Assembly (NCBI GenBank): GCA_009377695.1
Contig: WHTP01000010.1
Coordinates: forward strand, 1 to 64,000
Source: Hyphomicrobiales bacterium
Lineage (GTDB): Bacteria; Pseudomonadota; Alphaproteobacteria; Rhizobiales; Xanthobacteraceae
Direction of reading: 5' to 3'
DNA length: 64,000 nucleotides
The notes under the pieces are model-generated. The model worked only from the letters and a program-made list of their open reading frames with translations. It did not search any database and was not told the origin of the DNA. Both the position numbers and the translations under genes were made by a program. Within the stretch, counting starts at the first letter, position 1. Each line of letters opens with the position of its first letter. Below, in pieces: positions 1 through 7,604 of this stretch.

Positions 1-46
1 ACGACCAGTCCGCGCCAAAACAAAATGCGCGTTCTTCAACAGCCTG

Positions 47-125
47 CTAGTGGAGTTTTGGATTTGACATTCGCTTTGGGCGTCTGCGGTCAACGGGGTA
101 GCGAATGTCAAATCCACTCCACTAG
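47..125. repeat. CTAG-bounded palindrome, family A (copy A1)
   Basis: The element starts and ends with CTAG. The outer stem is CTAGTGGAG, followed by a TTTT bulge in the left arm only, then the 16 bp inner stem GGATTTGACATTCGCT and a loop of about 25 nt. Other family A copies are at 1816 and 22605. The right CTAG (122-125) is shared with the next element, of family B. Confidence 0.85.
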
Positions 126-205
126 TGTCCTTCGATTCCGAAGTTCGTATAAGAGGCCGCCGCGAAATGGTACGAACTTCGGAATCGAACTGGATTCGGG
201 ACGAG
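122..205. repeat. CTAG-bounded palindrome, family B (copy B1a)
   Basis: The outer arm is CTAGTGTCC and the inner stem is CGATTCCGAAGTTCGTA with its complement at 170-186. The right end is disturbed by about ten extra bases and closes with CGAG (202-205) instead of CTAG. Both inner arms carry a GANTC site (GATTC and GAATC). It shares its ends with A1 on the left and B1b on the right. Confidence 0.75.
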
Positions 206-277
206 TGTCCCTTTGAATTCCGAGTTCGCAGGAACATTTGCAGCACGGCCATGCGAACTTTGGATTCGGGACACTAG
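202..277. repeat. CTAG-bounded palindrome, family B (copy B1b, degenerate)
   Basis: It begins CGAGTGTCCCTTTGAATTCC and ends GGATTCGGGACACTAG. The inner arms pair with a few mismatches. The terminal CTAG at 274-277 lies one base before the ATG of the next gene, so this element occupies the place where that gene's ribosome-binding site would be. Confidence 0.7.
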
Positions 278-278
278 C

Positions 279-545
279 ATGATCCGCCCCATCGCCACGG
301 AATTGGCATTATTCGTTGCCCCGTTCGTGCTCTATGCGCTGTTCCTGTGGGCGATCAAGCGCGGGGGCGTGCTCGATCGTGCCAATTGGCCGCTTAAGCA
401 CGTATTCTGGCTGCTGGTCGCTGCATTCCTTTTGGTGATCGGCAGCTTCATCGTCCTGGCCGAATGGGGCGGGGCACCGCCCGGTTCGACCTACGTTCCG
501 GCGCGCATTGAAGATGGAAAATTCATCCCGGGACGGACGAAATAG
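279..545 (+). CDS. DUF6111 family small membrane protein
   Basis: This 88-residue protein has two predicted membrane segments (about residues 7-25 and 38-58) and a short hydrophilic C-terminus. It matches my memory of the DUF6111 family, which sits before the CCA-adding enzyme in Hyphomicrobiales; its function is unknown. I chose the ATG at 279 because the hydrophobic sequence begins there. A longer frame from 213 would translate repeat sequence. No Shine-Dalgarno is visible because a palindrome ends one base upstream. The stop is 4 bp before the next start, which suggests translational coupling. Confidence 0.7.
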   Translation: MIRPIATELALFVAPFVLYALFLWAIKRGGVLDRANWPLKHVFWLLVAAFLLVIGSFIVLAEWGGAPPGSTYVPARIEDGKFIPGRTK

Positions 546-549
546 CCGC

Positions 550-1797
550 ATGAATTCGTCCCGTCGCATCGATGCTTCTTGGCTGCGCGAGGGTGGGCTC
601 CCGCGGCTACTCGGCGTGCTCGACCGCGGCAGCGAAGAGGCGCGCGTGGTCGGCGGCGCGGTGCGTAACGCGCTGCTCGGCGAGCTGGTCGGCGACATCG
701 ATGTCGCCACAACCGCTCTGCCCGATGAGGTGATCCGCCGCGCCGCCGCGGCCGGCTTCAAGCCGGTCCCGACCGGTGTTGAGCATGGCACCGTCACGGT
801 CATAGTTGACGGCACGCCATTCGAAGTGACCACGCTGCGCGAGGACGTCGAGACCTTCGGACGCCATGCCCGGGTCGCATTCGGACGCGACTGGCGGCGC
901 GACGCCGAGCGGCGCGACTTCACGATAAACGCGCTCTATGCGGGGCGCGACGGCACCGTCCACGATCATGTCGGCGGCCTCGCCGATCTTGCGGACCGGC
1001 GAGTGCGCTTCATCGGCGATCCGGCGAAGCGGATCGCGGAGGACTATCTGCGCATCCTGCGGTTCTTTCGTTTCCACGCGGCCTACGGCGACGCGGAGCC
1101 GCCCGATCCCGCCGGCCTGTCCGCCTGCATCGCAGCGCGCGCGGGATTGGAGACGCTGTCACGCGAGCGCGTGCGCATGGAGGTCTTCAAGCTGTTGGTC
1201 GCCAGGCATGCGGTGCCGGCGCTGGTGAGCATGAGCGAGGCGGGCTTGCTGGTGAGCGTGCTCGGAGGTGTGCCGTCGCTCGCGAGCTTCGCCAATATGA
1301 TCAAGCTCGAGCGCGAACTGTCGATGACGCCCGATCCGGTGCGGCGGCTGGGCGCGCTTGGCGTCAACACCACCGAGGACGCGGATCGGCTGCGCGAGCG
1401 GCTGCGCCTGGCCAATGCCGAATACGGCCGGCTCGTGTCGATGGCGGACGATTGGTGGCGCATCACCGTCGCGACCGGCATGCACGACGCGCGCGTGCTC
1501 ATCTATCGACTCGGCGCGCAAAAATTCCTCGGCCGCGCGCTGTTGGCGTGGTCACGGTCCTGGGACGAAGGCGCCGCCGACCAGCGTTGGCACGATCTGA
1601 TCCTGCTGGGCGATCGCTGGACGGCGCCGGTCTTTCCTTTGAGGGCCGCGGATTTCATCGCGCGCGGCTTGACGAAGGGGCCGGCCTTGGGCGCCGCTCT
1701 GCGCGCAGCCGAAGAGGCATGGATCGCGCAGGACTTTCCGATGGATGCGGGGACGATCGCAAACATCGCAGAGGCAGCGCGGGCCTCGTCAAAATGA
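550..1797 (+). CDS. CCA tRNA nucleotidyltransferase / poly(A) polymerase family
   Basis: A 415-residue class II nucleotidyltransferase, expected to add or repair the 3' CCA of tRNAs in the cytoplasm. The fold signature is plain: GGAVRNALLG at about 35-44, the metal-binding pair in GDIDVAT (D49, D51), and the neck motif RRDFTINALY near residue 125, followed by the helical tRNA-binding part. ATG 550 is used, although the frame is open from 508. The length suits alphaproteobacterial members. The stop at 1795-1797 runs directly into a repeat remnant, so there is no free 3' region. Confidence 0.9.
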   Translation: MNSSRRIDASWLREGGLPRLLGVLDRGSEEARVVGGAVRNALLGELVGDIDVATTALPDEVIRRAAAAGFKPVPTGVEHGTVTVIVDGTPFEVTTLREDVETFGRHARVAFGRDWRRDAERRDFTINALYAGRDGTVHDHVGGLADLADRRVRFIGDPAKRIAEDYLRILRFFRFHAAYGDAEPPDPAGLSACIAARAGLETLSRERVRMEVFKLLVARHAVPALVSMSEAGLLVSVLGGVPSLASFANMIKLERELSMTPDPVRRLGALGVNTTEDADRLRERLRLANAEYGRLVSMADDWWRITVATGMHDARVLIYRLGAQKFLGRALLAWSRSWDEGAADQRWHDLILLGDRWTAPVFPLRAADFIARGLTKGPALGAALRAAEEAWIAQDFPMDAGTIANIAEAARASSK

Positions 1798-1800
1798 GAT

Positions 1801-1819
1801 GCTTCTGAACCGCCACTAG
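1801..1819. repeat. Family C palindrome, right-arm remnant
   Basis: The bases GCTTCTGAACCGCCACTAG correspond to the right arm of family C (ACTTCTGAACC, then GCCACACTAG), with two bases missing near the end. The left arm and loop are absent. It abuts A2, giving the order C-A-D, which is the inverse of the D-A-C order at 22516-22757. Confidence 0.65.
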
Positions 1820-1893
1820 TGGAGTGGATTTGACATTCGCCATCTCGTTGACCGCAGACTCCCAAAGCGCATGTCAAATCCAAACTCTACTAG
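1816..1893. repeat. CTAG-bounded palindrome, family A (copy A2, inverted)
   Basis: CTAG at both ends, inner stem GGATTTGACATTCGC, and a T-rich bulge in the opposite arm compared with A1, so this copy is inverted. Its loop, read on the other strand, retains the family A core TCTGCGGTCAACG. A 13 bp linker (CAGCTTATATTTG) joins it to D1. Confidence 0.85.
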
Positions 1894-1906
1894 CAGCTTA
1901 TATTTG

Positions 1907-1982
1907 CTAGTGGTCCTTTGATTCTAACATTCGCAAAGTCGCCCGCTGAGAAGGGATGCGAATGTTAGAATCGGACCACTAG
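1907..1982. repeat. CTAG-bounded palindrome, family D (copy D1)
   Basis: Outer stem CTAGTGGTCC, bulge TTT, inner stem GATTCTAACATTCGC, and a loop of about 24 nt. By reading, it is the exact reverse complement of the copy at 22516-22591. Each inner arm contains a GANTC site. The right CTAG (1979-1982) supplies the TAG stop of the minus-strand glycosyltransferase. Confidence 0.88.
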
Positions 1983-3118
1983 GCTGGCTTCGCCTGGTCG
2001 CCTTCGTCGACGCTCATGGCATTGCCGCGCCAGACGAAGCCGGCTTCGCGCCAGCCTTCGAGCCACAGGACCGGCAGCATCGCGTCGCGCAGCATCGCAT
2101 GCAGCGGATAGAGCAGAGGAAGGTGCCATCCGGCGCTGGCGGCGAGCAGCATTTCCGCGCCATACCAGATGACGAGGAACGCGCCCGCTGCGACAATGAC
2201 GGAATAGCCGGTGGCAATGGCGATGAAGATCGCGGCGAGGAATGGCAGCAGCGCGCCGGAGCCCGCTTCGAGACAATAGAAAGAGGGGAAGCTGTCCCGG
2301 CGCAGCCTCGCCCAACGCACCTGCCGGTCCCATACATCGCCGCGCCGGCGCTCGCCGAGCGGTTGCGGGAATGGCGCATCGACCAGCCGCACCCGGCGTC
2401 CGGTCGCTCGCATGATTTTCGTGGAGGCGGCGTCCTCGGCCGCTTCGGTGGCGAGCGCGCGCAGCCCGCCGGCCGCTTCGATGTCGCCGCGGTGGTAGAA
2501 CAAGGTCTTGCCCTGCGCGAAGCCAAGTCCGATCGTGTCGGCCACGTACTGCCAGCGCGCCTGATAGGTATTGAGGAAGACGCATTCGAGCTGCGCCCAC
2601 AGTCCGGACGGATGGCTGCCGATCGGCGGCGCCGACACCATGCCGGTATCGAACGTCCAGGCTGCCAGCAGCCGCTGCAGGTAGTCGCGCGGCAGCAGCA
2701 CGTTGCTGTCGACCATCACGATGCGGTCGTGCGCGGCCGCGCGCCAGCCCTTGAGCACGTTGTTAAGCTTTGGATTGGCGCTGATGCGTTCGTCGCCGAC
2801 GAGGACTTTGGCGGGAACGTGCGGGTGTTCGGCGATCAGGCTCTGCACCAGCGCCACGACCGGATCGCGTGCCGATGCCGCGCAGAACAGGATCTCGCAG
2901 CGCGGATAGTCGAGGAGAAACGTCGACCGCAGCGTCGCTTCGACGAAATTGTCGATGCCGCAGACCGGGCGGATGATCGTGATCGGCGGTGCGTCGTCCG
3001 GCGGGGGAACCTCGCGCGCGGGCATCCGGCAGCGGACAATAGCGATGGCGATGCTGGCGAGCTGGAAGGCAATGGCTAGTCCGCAGAACGCGGAGGCTGC
3101 CCAGATTGCGACTGTCAT
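1979..3118 (-). CDS. Ceramide-glucosyltransferase-like GT (GT21 type)
   Basis: A membrane glycosyltransferase of about 379 residues. It has an N-terminal membrane anchor, then a GT2-fold domain with the opening ITIIRPVCGIDN, an acidic site in VMVDSNVLLP, and a QxxRW-type motif (DRQVRWARLRRD). Two or three C-terminal hydrophobic helices follow. This pattern fits UGCG / GT21 enzymes, which put glucose on ceramide-like lipids; bacterial members may act on sphingolipids or other lipids. I chose the ATG at 3118; an in-frame TTG at 3151 adds 11 residues. The stop TAG lies inside a palindrome's terminal CTAG. It is divergent from the LpxH-like gene. Confidence 0.75.
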   Translation of the reverse strand: MTVAIWAASAFCGLAIAFQLASIAIAIVRCRMPAREVPPPDDAPPITIIRPVCGIDNFVEATLRSTFLLDYPRCEILFCAASARDPVVALVQSLIAEHPHVPAKVLVGDERISANPKLNNVLKGWRAAAHDRIVMVDSNVLLPRDYLQRLLAAWTFDTGMVSAPPIGSHPSGLWAQLECVFLNTYQARWQYVADTIGLGFAQGKTLFYHRGDIEAAGGLRALATEAAEDAASTKIMRATGRRVRLVDAPFPQPLGERRRGDVWDRQVRWARLRRDSFPSFYCLEAGSGALLPFLAAIFIAIATGYSVIVAAGAFLVIWYGAEMLLAASAGWHLPLLYPLHAMLRDAMLPVLWLEGWREAGFVWRGNAMSVDEGDQAKPA

Positions 3119-3254
3119 CCCCAAACGGTAATGCGGATCGATGACGTGCAAATGACGTCAACGACGCCAAGCCATTGAATCGCTTGTCATAAAACCGCAA
3201 GACAAATCAGGCACTGGCTAGCGCATGGGGATGAACGAAAAAGCGTGAGCCGAC

Positions 3255-4058
3255 GTGAGGGCACCTCTCGAGAACCGCCGTTTCCGCTCGCTGTTTATTT
3301 CCGACGTGCATCTCGGTGCCCGCGGCTCCCAGGCCGAAAAGCTCCTCGATTTCCTGCGCTGGCACGAGGCTGACACGATCTATCTCGTTGGCGATATCGT
3401 CGACGGCTGGGCGCTCCGCTCAGGATGGTTCTGGCCGCAGTCCCACAATGACGTGGTGCAGAAGCTGTTGCGGCAGGCGCGCAAGGGCGTGCCAATCATC
3501 TACGTGCCCGGCAACCATGACGAATTCATGCGCGACTACTACGGCACCCATTTCGGCGGCATCGTGGTGTCGGAGACCGCAATCCACGTAGGCGCCGACG
3601 GACGCCGCTATCTCGTGATCCACGGCGATCACTTCGACCTGGTGGTGACGCAGGCGCGCTGGCTGGCGCTGCTCGGCGGCAAGGCTTACGACTGGGCGAT
3701 CGTCGCCAACCGCGTCTTCAATGCGCTTCGGCGCCGATTCGGTTTTCCCTACTGGTCGCTGTCGCAGTGGCTGAAGCTCAAGGTCAAGAACGCCGTCAAT
3801 TACATTGGCGATTTCGAGAAGGCGCTGGTCGCCGAAGCCCAGCGCCATGACGTACAAGGCGTCATTTGCGGGCACATCCACCATGCCGCGATTCATGAAG
3901 AGTTCGGCGTCCGCTATCTCAACTGCGGCGACTGGGTCGAAAGCTGCACCGCGATCGCGGAGCACCATGACGGCCGCTTCGAGATCCTGACATGGGCCGA
4001 CGACAAGCGGGGCACGCTCGTGCCGGCGGCTGCAGCGCTCAATCGCCGCGCGGCCTGA
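3255..4058 (+). CDS. LpxH-like metallophosphoesterase (UDP-2,3-diacylglucosamine diphosphatase family)
   Basis: A 267-residue calcineurin-like phosphoesterase. The metal-binding motifs are complete and in order: SDVHLG (about 14-19), GDIVDGW, GNHDE, HGDHFD and GHIHHA. The spacing resembles LpxH and its relatives, which cleave UDP-2,3-diacylglucosamine to lipid X in lipid A synthesis. Related paralogues of unproven substrate exist, so the exact reaction is inferred. The start is a GTG, with no strong Shine-Dalgarno. It is divergent from the GT21-like gene, so both may act on envelope lipids. Confidence 0.72.
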   Translation: MRAPLENRRFRSLFISDVHLGARGSQAEKLLDFLRWHEADTIYLVGDIVDGWALRSGWFWPQSHNDVVQKLLRQARKGVPIIYVPGNHDEFMRDYYGTHFGGIVVSETAIHVGADGRRYLVIHGDHFDLVVTQARWLALLGGKAYDWAIVANRVFNALRRRFGFPYWSLSQWLKLKVKNAVNYIGDFEKALVAEAQRHDVQGVICGHIHHAAIHEEFGVRYLNCGDWVESCTAIAEHHDGRFEILTWADDKRGTLVPAAAALNRRAA

Positions 4059-4231
4059 TCGTGCGAAGGTAGCGGCCGACCTAGAAAATTCGATCGTACA
4101 AGGCAAAAGAACGGAAAAGAGAATCGGTAAAATCATTCCGACCCGATAGACACCGCCAGTAGCCGCTCGGTAAGATTTCTCGGCCAAGATCGGGAAAAGA
4201 TCAACCGCCAAAGCTCGTCGAGGAGGAGCCC

Positions 4232-4489
4232 ATGATCCGCATCATCACCGCAGTGGTTGCAACGGTTGCGCTTACGTCAGTCTACGCCACTAGTCCGTCG
4301 TTCGCACAGTCCTGCAAGGACGAGGCGCAAGCCAAGAAGCTTGCCGGCGCTGCGCTGAAGAGCTTCATGACCAAATGCGAGCGTGAGGCGCAGACCAGTT
4401 GCGACACGAAGGCAGGAGCGAAAAAGCTCGCCGGCGCGGCCAAGAACAGCTTCACCAAGAAGTGCCTGACCGAGGCCGTCGGCGGCTGA
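4232..4489 (+). CDS. PsiF-repeat small exported protein
   Basis: An 85-residue protein with a signal peptide (residues 1-25, cleavage after SFA). Two copies of a motif follow, each Cys, a lysine-rich KKLAGAA, then SF, T and KC, at about 28-49 and 57-79. This is the PsiF repeat, first described in an Escherichia coli phosphate-starvation-inducible gene; its biochemical role is unknown. Each repeat has a cysteine at both ends, so periplasmic disulfides are likely. A good Shine-Dalgarno (GAGGAGGAG) lies 6-8 bp before the ATG. The gene is convergent with the DUF1194 gene. Confidence 0.8.
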   Translation: MIRIITAVVATVALTSVYATSPSFAQSCKDEAQAKKLAGAALKSFMTKCEREAQTSCDTKAGAKKLAGAAKNSFTKKCLTEAVGG

Positions 4490-4530
4490 CACGGTCGATT
4501 CTGCTGGCACCGGTCGTGTCTGACGTATTG

Positions 4531-4548
4531 AAGGCGACCGGCCGCCTT
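4531..4548. terminator. Possible small bidirectional terminator
   Basis: The hairpin AAGGCG-ACCGGC-CGCCTT lies in the 70 bp between the two convergent genes and is followed by TTGCTTG. The stem is only 6 bp and the T-run is weak, so this is a candidate only. Confidence 0.3.
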
Positions 4549-4559
4549 TGCTTGCGGGT

Positions 4560-5339
4560 TTACCTTCTGGTCCCCGCGCCGACGCTGACCGTGCCGACAG
4601 CATGGGAGAGGCGATGTTGTGGAGGAAGATCGGCGATCTCGATGATCAGTTTCATCAGGATCGCTTCCGCAAATGTCTCGAAGCTCTTGGCCGCAAGCAT
4701 GAAAGCGCCAGGCCCGCCGATCACGTAGTCTTTATAATATTGGTCGAGGTGCGGCTCGAAAGCGAGGATCGGCAGGCCATTGATGACGATGCCGGCGTTG
4801 ACCGCTTCGTCACGCGCGAGCGTCACTGAGCGCCCGCGGTTGTTGGAGCCGTCGCCCGACACGTCGATGATGCGGCGTTCGGCTTTCGACGGGGCTTGCG
4901 GGAACAGCGTCACGGCATGATCGATCGCTCCTGAGATCGAGGTGCCGCCGCCATACATCATGCGCGGGGCCGATTCGATGGCGCCGGCGAGCGCCTTCAC
5001 CGACATCCCATCCTTGAGCACGGTCCACGGCAGCACCTGCGCCTGCAGGAACGGCCCCGACCACTGCATCATGGTGACCGCGATCGACTGGTTGCGCCCG
5101 CCGAGGATGGCGCTCAAGACGCGTGGGTTCTGGAACGCGGCAACGTAGCCCATCTTCTGGAGTTCGAAGCGCTGGGGGCTGACGCTGCCCGACACGTCGA
5201 CGGCGAGGACGAGCTGCAGGTCGACGGCGTCCTGAGCGTTAGCGCCCTCGCGCGTGACGGCGGCAAACAGCAGCATTGCGGCAAAGCGGACCGCACGCCG
5301 TGTCGGCGTCGATCGGGGCCGGTGATAAGTCGAGCGCAT
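4560..5339 (-). CDS. DUF1194 exported protein with von Willebrand A-like domain
   Basis: A 259-residue protein with an N-terminal export signal (hydrophobic stretch about 18-30, cleavage near ANAQ). A VWA-like domain follows, with the metal-ion-dependent adhesion site DVSGSVS at about 48-54, a GGGTSISGAI segment and a DVSGDGSNN segment. DUF1194 proteins are common in Hyphomicrobiales and their partners are unknown. An extracytoplasmic metal-dependent protein-protein contact is the most that can be inferred. The arginine-rich N-region before the hydrophobic core means the start could lie further in. Confidence 0.75.
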   Translation of the reverse strand: MRSTYHRPRSTPTRRAVRFAAMLLFAAVTREGANAQDAVDLQLVLAVDVSGSVSPQRFELQKMGYVAAFQNPRVLSAILGGRNQSIAVTMMQWSGPFLQAQVLPWTVLKDGMSVKALAGAIESAPRMMYGGGTSISGAIDHAVTLFPQAPSKAERRIIDVSGDGSNNRGRSVTLARDEAVNAGIVINGLPILAFEPHLDQYYKDYVIGGPGAFMLAAKSFETFAEAILMKLIIEIADLPPQHRLSHAVGTVSVGAGTRR

Positions 5340-5438
5340 CGGACGACCTCCGTCGCCCTCCCAGGCCCCAGCATAGCGGCATTTTCAGCGACTCGCACCA
5401 AGTCATCTCAGCAGCTACATTAGGGTCTAAGGCATGCC

Positions 5439-5687
5439 ATGACCCCGATCCGACGGCCAGCCGACCTCGCTCGCAGCACCGCCCGACGGTTCGCGGAGCG
5501 CAAAGCCACGCGCGAGGCCTTCCGGCGCGACACCTTCGCGCTGCCGCGTGCGCAGGCGCGCGCGAAGGCGAGGGAGCTGTTCAAGCGCTTTCCCAAGGCC
5601 GCCTATCAGACCGAGATCGAGAGCTGGCGCGAGCTGCCCGGCGATTGCATCGAATTCACCATGCGGCGCCTGCCCAGCGCGGACTAG
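5439..5687 (+). CDS. Small basic hypothetical protein
   Basis: An 82-residue, strongly basic, alanine- and arginine-rich protein. It contains predicted amphipathic helix (about 8-50), no cysteine, no membrane segment and no recognised domain. Codon use is like the neighbouring genes, and the frame is free of repeats until its last codon, which supports it being real. The stop TAG at 5685-5687 lies inside the terminal CTAG of palindrome B2. I do not recognise a family. The C-terminus (about 50-78) has a compact, more ordered composition. Confidence 0.5.
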   Translation: MTPIRRPADLARSTARRFAERKATREAFRRDTFALPRAQARAKARELFKRFPKAAYQTEIESWRELPGDCIEFTMRRLPSAD

Positions 5688-5758
5688 TGTCCCGATTCCG
5701 AAGTTCGTACCATTTCGCAGCGCCCTCCTATGCGAACTTCGGAATCGAAGGACACTAG
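5684..5758. repeat. CTAG-bounded palindrome, family B (copy B2)
   Basis: CTAG at both ends, outer stem TGTCC/GGACA, two extra bases in the right arm, inner stem CGATTCCGAAGTTCG, and a loop containing CATTTCGCAGCGC. Both arms carry a GANTC site. It is followed by the 13 bp linker CAACTCTTTGAAT, the same linker as after B4 at 22503-22515. Confidence 0.88.
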
Positions 5759-5771
5759 CAACTCTTTGAAT

Positions 5772-5849
5772 CGAGTGTGGCTTTGGTTCAGAAGTCCGCA
5801 TGTCGGACTCGCCGCAAGAATGATGCGGACTTCTGAACCGCCACACTAG
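5772..5849. repeat. CTAG-bounded palindrome, family C (copy C1)
   Basis: The left end is CGAG (one change from CTAG) and the right end is CTAG. Outer stem TGTGGC, bulge TTT, inner stem GGTTCAGAAGTCCGCAT, loop about 21 nt. It is nearly identical to C3 at 22680-22757. No GANTC site lies in its arms. Confidence 0.87.
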
Positions 5850-5993
5850 GCCGGCGAAGGCCCGGTTGACGCGTCTGTGATGATGCCTGTGCTTTCCCTG
5901 ACTTAAAATTGTGGTTCCAGTATAATCTTGATGTCGGGATGGGAGTACTGTCCTGTAACCGGGCCATCCATCGTGCCCTCGGGAGCTTGATTC

Positions 5994-6485
5994 ATGCGCA
6001 GGCTGTTGCGCGATATCGTGATGTTCGTGTTCGGAGGGCTCGTCGGCGCGGTCTTCGGCGTTGCGCTCGGCTTCTTTCTCTTTCCATACGTCTTCCCGCC
6101 GCCGCCCGCGACGGAGACGCTAAGTGAGGCCGACCGCTCGCGGCTCGTCGCCACCGGCACCTTCATCCACGCCAACCCCTCCGACCCGATCCATTACGGC
6201 AAGGGCAAGGTCAGTGTGTATGAGCGCACGGTGTTCCTGGAGCCGGATTTCGAGGTCGGGCCGGGACCCGCGTACCACGTCTACCTGGTGCCGAAGGCGT
6301 CGATCCGAACGTCGTCCGATATCAAGGACGTGATGTTCGTCGATCTCGGGCGGCTGCGCTCGTTCAAGGGCAGCCAGCGCTACTCCATTCCCGCCGGCGT
6401 CGACCTCGCGAAATATCCGAGCGTGATCATCTGGTGCGAGCGATTCGGCGTGCTGATTTCGCCCGCGGATCTCGCTGCTAAATAG
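5994..6485 (+). CDS. DM13-domain membrane-anchored protein
   Basis: A 163-residue protein with one N-terminal membrane helix (about 8-35, rich in Gly, Val and Phe), then a DM13-like domain (about 48-160). Typical DM13 features are the TGTFIHANPSDPIHYGKGKVSV stretch (quoted only in part here: TGTFIH and HYGKGKV), the glycine-proline turn GPGPAYHVYLVP, and the closing VIIWCERFGVLIS with a single cysteine. DM13 domains are proposed redox or electron-transfer modules, often attached to the cell surface. The domain should face the periplasm. It is followed by a terminator shared with the convergent barrel gene. Confidence 0.8.
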   Translation: MRRLLRDIVMFVFGGLVGAVFGVALGFFLFPYVFPPPPATETLSEADRSRLVATGTFIHANPSDPIHYGKGKVSVYERTVFLEPDFEVGPGPAYHVYLVPKASIRTSSDIKDVMFVDLGRLRSFKGSQRYSIPAGVDLAKYPSVIIWCERFGVLISPADLAAK

Positions 6486-6504
6486 CGTCCCCTCAAATAA
6501 AAAA

Positions 6505-6534
6505 AGGGCTCCCCGGCCATGGCCGAGGAGCCCT
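6505..6534 (-). terminator. Rho-independent terminator for the outer-membrane barrel gene
   Basis: The hairpin AGGGCTCC ... GGAGCCCT (8 bp outer stem, with an inner GGCC/GGCC pairing) is preceded on the plus strand by a run of A's. On the minus strand the stem is therefore followed by a T-run, as expected for a terminator of the 6559-7314 gene. It may also stop the convergent DM13 transcript less efficiently. Confidence 0.8.
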
Positions 6535-6558
6535 GCACGTCTGTTTGTGTTTGGTCGA

Positions 6559-7314
6559 TCAGTAACGCGCGACGTCGTAGCCGCCGAACCGATAGTTCAC
6601 GCCGAACTTCACAGCATGGATGCTGGTAGTCGTATCGACGTCGATGGTTCCGCCAGGGCCAGCTGGAACGGAAAACCCGAGCGAGTTGGTCCCGAAGTCC
6701 ATGTAGTTGTATTCGAGCTTTGCGGACCAGTTTCCGGTGATCGCGTATTCGACACCGGTGCCGACCGTCCAGCCCCAGATCGTCTTATCGGCACTGAGCG
6801 TGAAACCGGGCCCGCCGCCCAAGAATGTCGCGTTATGTTCGACGTGGGCCCAGGCGCCACCGCCCTTGACATAGATCAGCGCGCGGTCGGCGGTGAAGCC
6901 AAGCCGGCCGGTGATGGTGCCGAGGAAGTCGACTTCGCGGTTGCAGCTCAGGGCGCCGAAAAGGCAGGGCGTCGTGCCCTCGAGATTGCTCCAGCTCGCA
7001 TCGGCCTCGATGCCGAACACGACAATGCCGCTCTGGAAGTTGTAGCCGATCTGGCCGCCGCCAAGGAACCCATTGACCGTGCCCGATGCGATCGGGAAAG
7101 CACCACCGCCACCGAAGCCGGCGAACTCGCTCTCGATCGTGCCCCAGGCGCCGCCGACGTGGGCGCCGATGTAAAGGCCAGTCCAGGACCAGACCGGTGC
7201 AGCGGCGACCGGGAGCGGGCGTGCCTTGGTCGGAAGATCCGCAGCTTGGGCCGCTTGTGAGCCAGCCGTGAAAACAGCTGCTCCTGCCAGCAGCAACGCA
7301 GTAAGAAAACGCAT
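6559..7314 (-). CDS. Outer-membrane beta-barrel protein (Omp25/RopB-like)
   Basis: A 251-residue porin-like protein with a signal peptide ending AQAA (about residue 24). Alternating aromatic/polar strands follow: WSWTGLYIGAHVGGAWG near 42, GGGQIGYNFQSG, LGTITGRLGFT, GWTVGTGVEYAI, WSAKLEYNYMDFG, and the closing strand VKFGVNYRF. This is the eight-stranded barrel pattern of rhizobial Omp25/RopB surface proteins. Two cysteines in an external loop (CLFGALSC) may form a disulfide. The role is inferred to be outer-membrane stability. A strong terminator follows it. Confidence 0.88.
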   Translation of the reverse strand: MRFLTALLLAGAAVFTAGSQAAQAADLPTKARPLPVAAAPVWSWTGLYIGAHVGGAWGTIESEFAGFGGGGAFPIASGTVNGFLGGGQIGYNFQSGIVVFGIEADASWSNLEGTTPCLFGALSCNREVDFLGTITGRLGFTADRALIYVKGGGAWAHVEHNATFLGGGPGFTLSADKTIWGWTVGTGVEYAITGNWSAKLEYNYMDFGTNSLGFSVPAGPGGTIDVDTTTSIHAVKFGVNYRFGGYDVARY

Positions 7315-7604
7315 TTTTTAACCCCTCCAATTTGCGCGCATGTCAAATCTGCGCGTCGGTAGCCGCCTACTGCGGTTCCGCGCCATGGGTGGAATCTTTT
7401 CAGGTTTGGGTCGAGTCTAAATCACGTCGGCTTTTCGGAATCGGAACGGATGTTGCCCATGTGCAACATGATGGTCCATCATCTCAGCGAATGAGGCCTA
7501 AAACGTGTAAGCCGCTGAGATTCGCGCCATTAGATTTGGTTCTGCTGCGTTCTTGCAGGTCCGGCTGATCGCCTGAGCGGCATGTCCGCTCTATTGTCCG
7601 TACG
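7315..7604. other. Intergenic region between divergent barrel and TauE/SafE genes
   Basis: This region of about 290 bp should hold both promoters. Short palindromes are visible at about 7452-7470 (GTTGC ... GCAAC) and 7471-7483 (GATGGTCCATC), which could be operator sites. No convincing small gene or repeat of the window's families is seen. Confidence 0.4.

Noticed and set aside
25-216. Small frames translated through the palindromes, such as the one at 25-216
   Set aside because: Recurrent peptides such as LRFRSS arise only from repeat sequence and appear in several unrelated frames.
5684-5849. Calling each CTAG palindrome a Rho-independent terminator
   Set aside because: The stems have long loops and are not followed by T-runs, and several lie in front of genes. 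They may still weaken transcription.
7332-7568. Small plus-strand frame of 78 codons upstream of the TauE/SafE gene
   Set aside because: No Shine-Dalgarno, no family resemblance, and it lies in the expected promoter region of two divergent genes.
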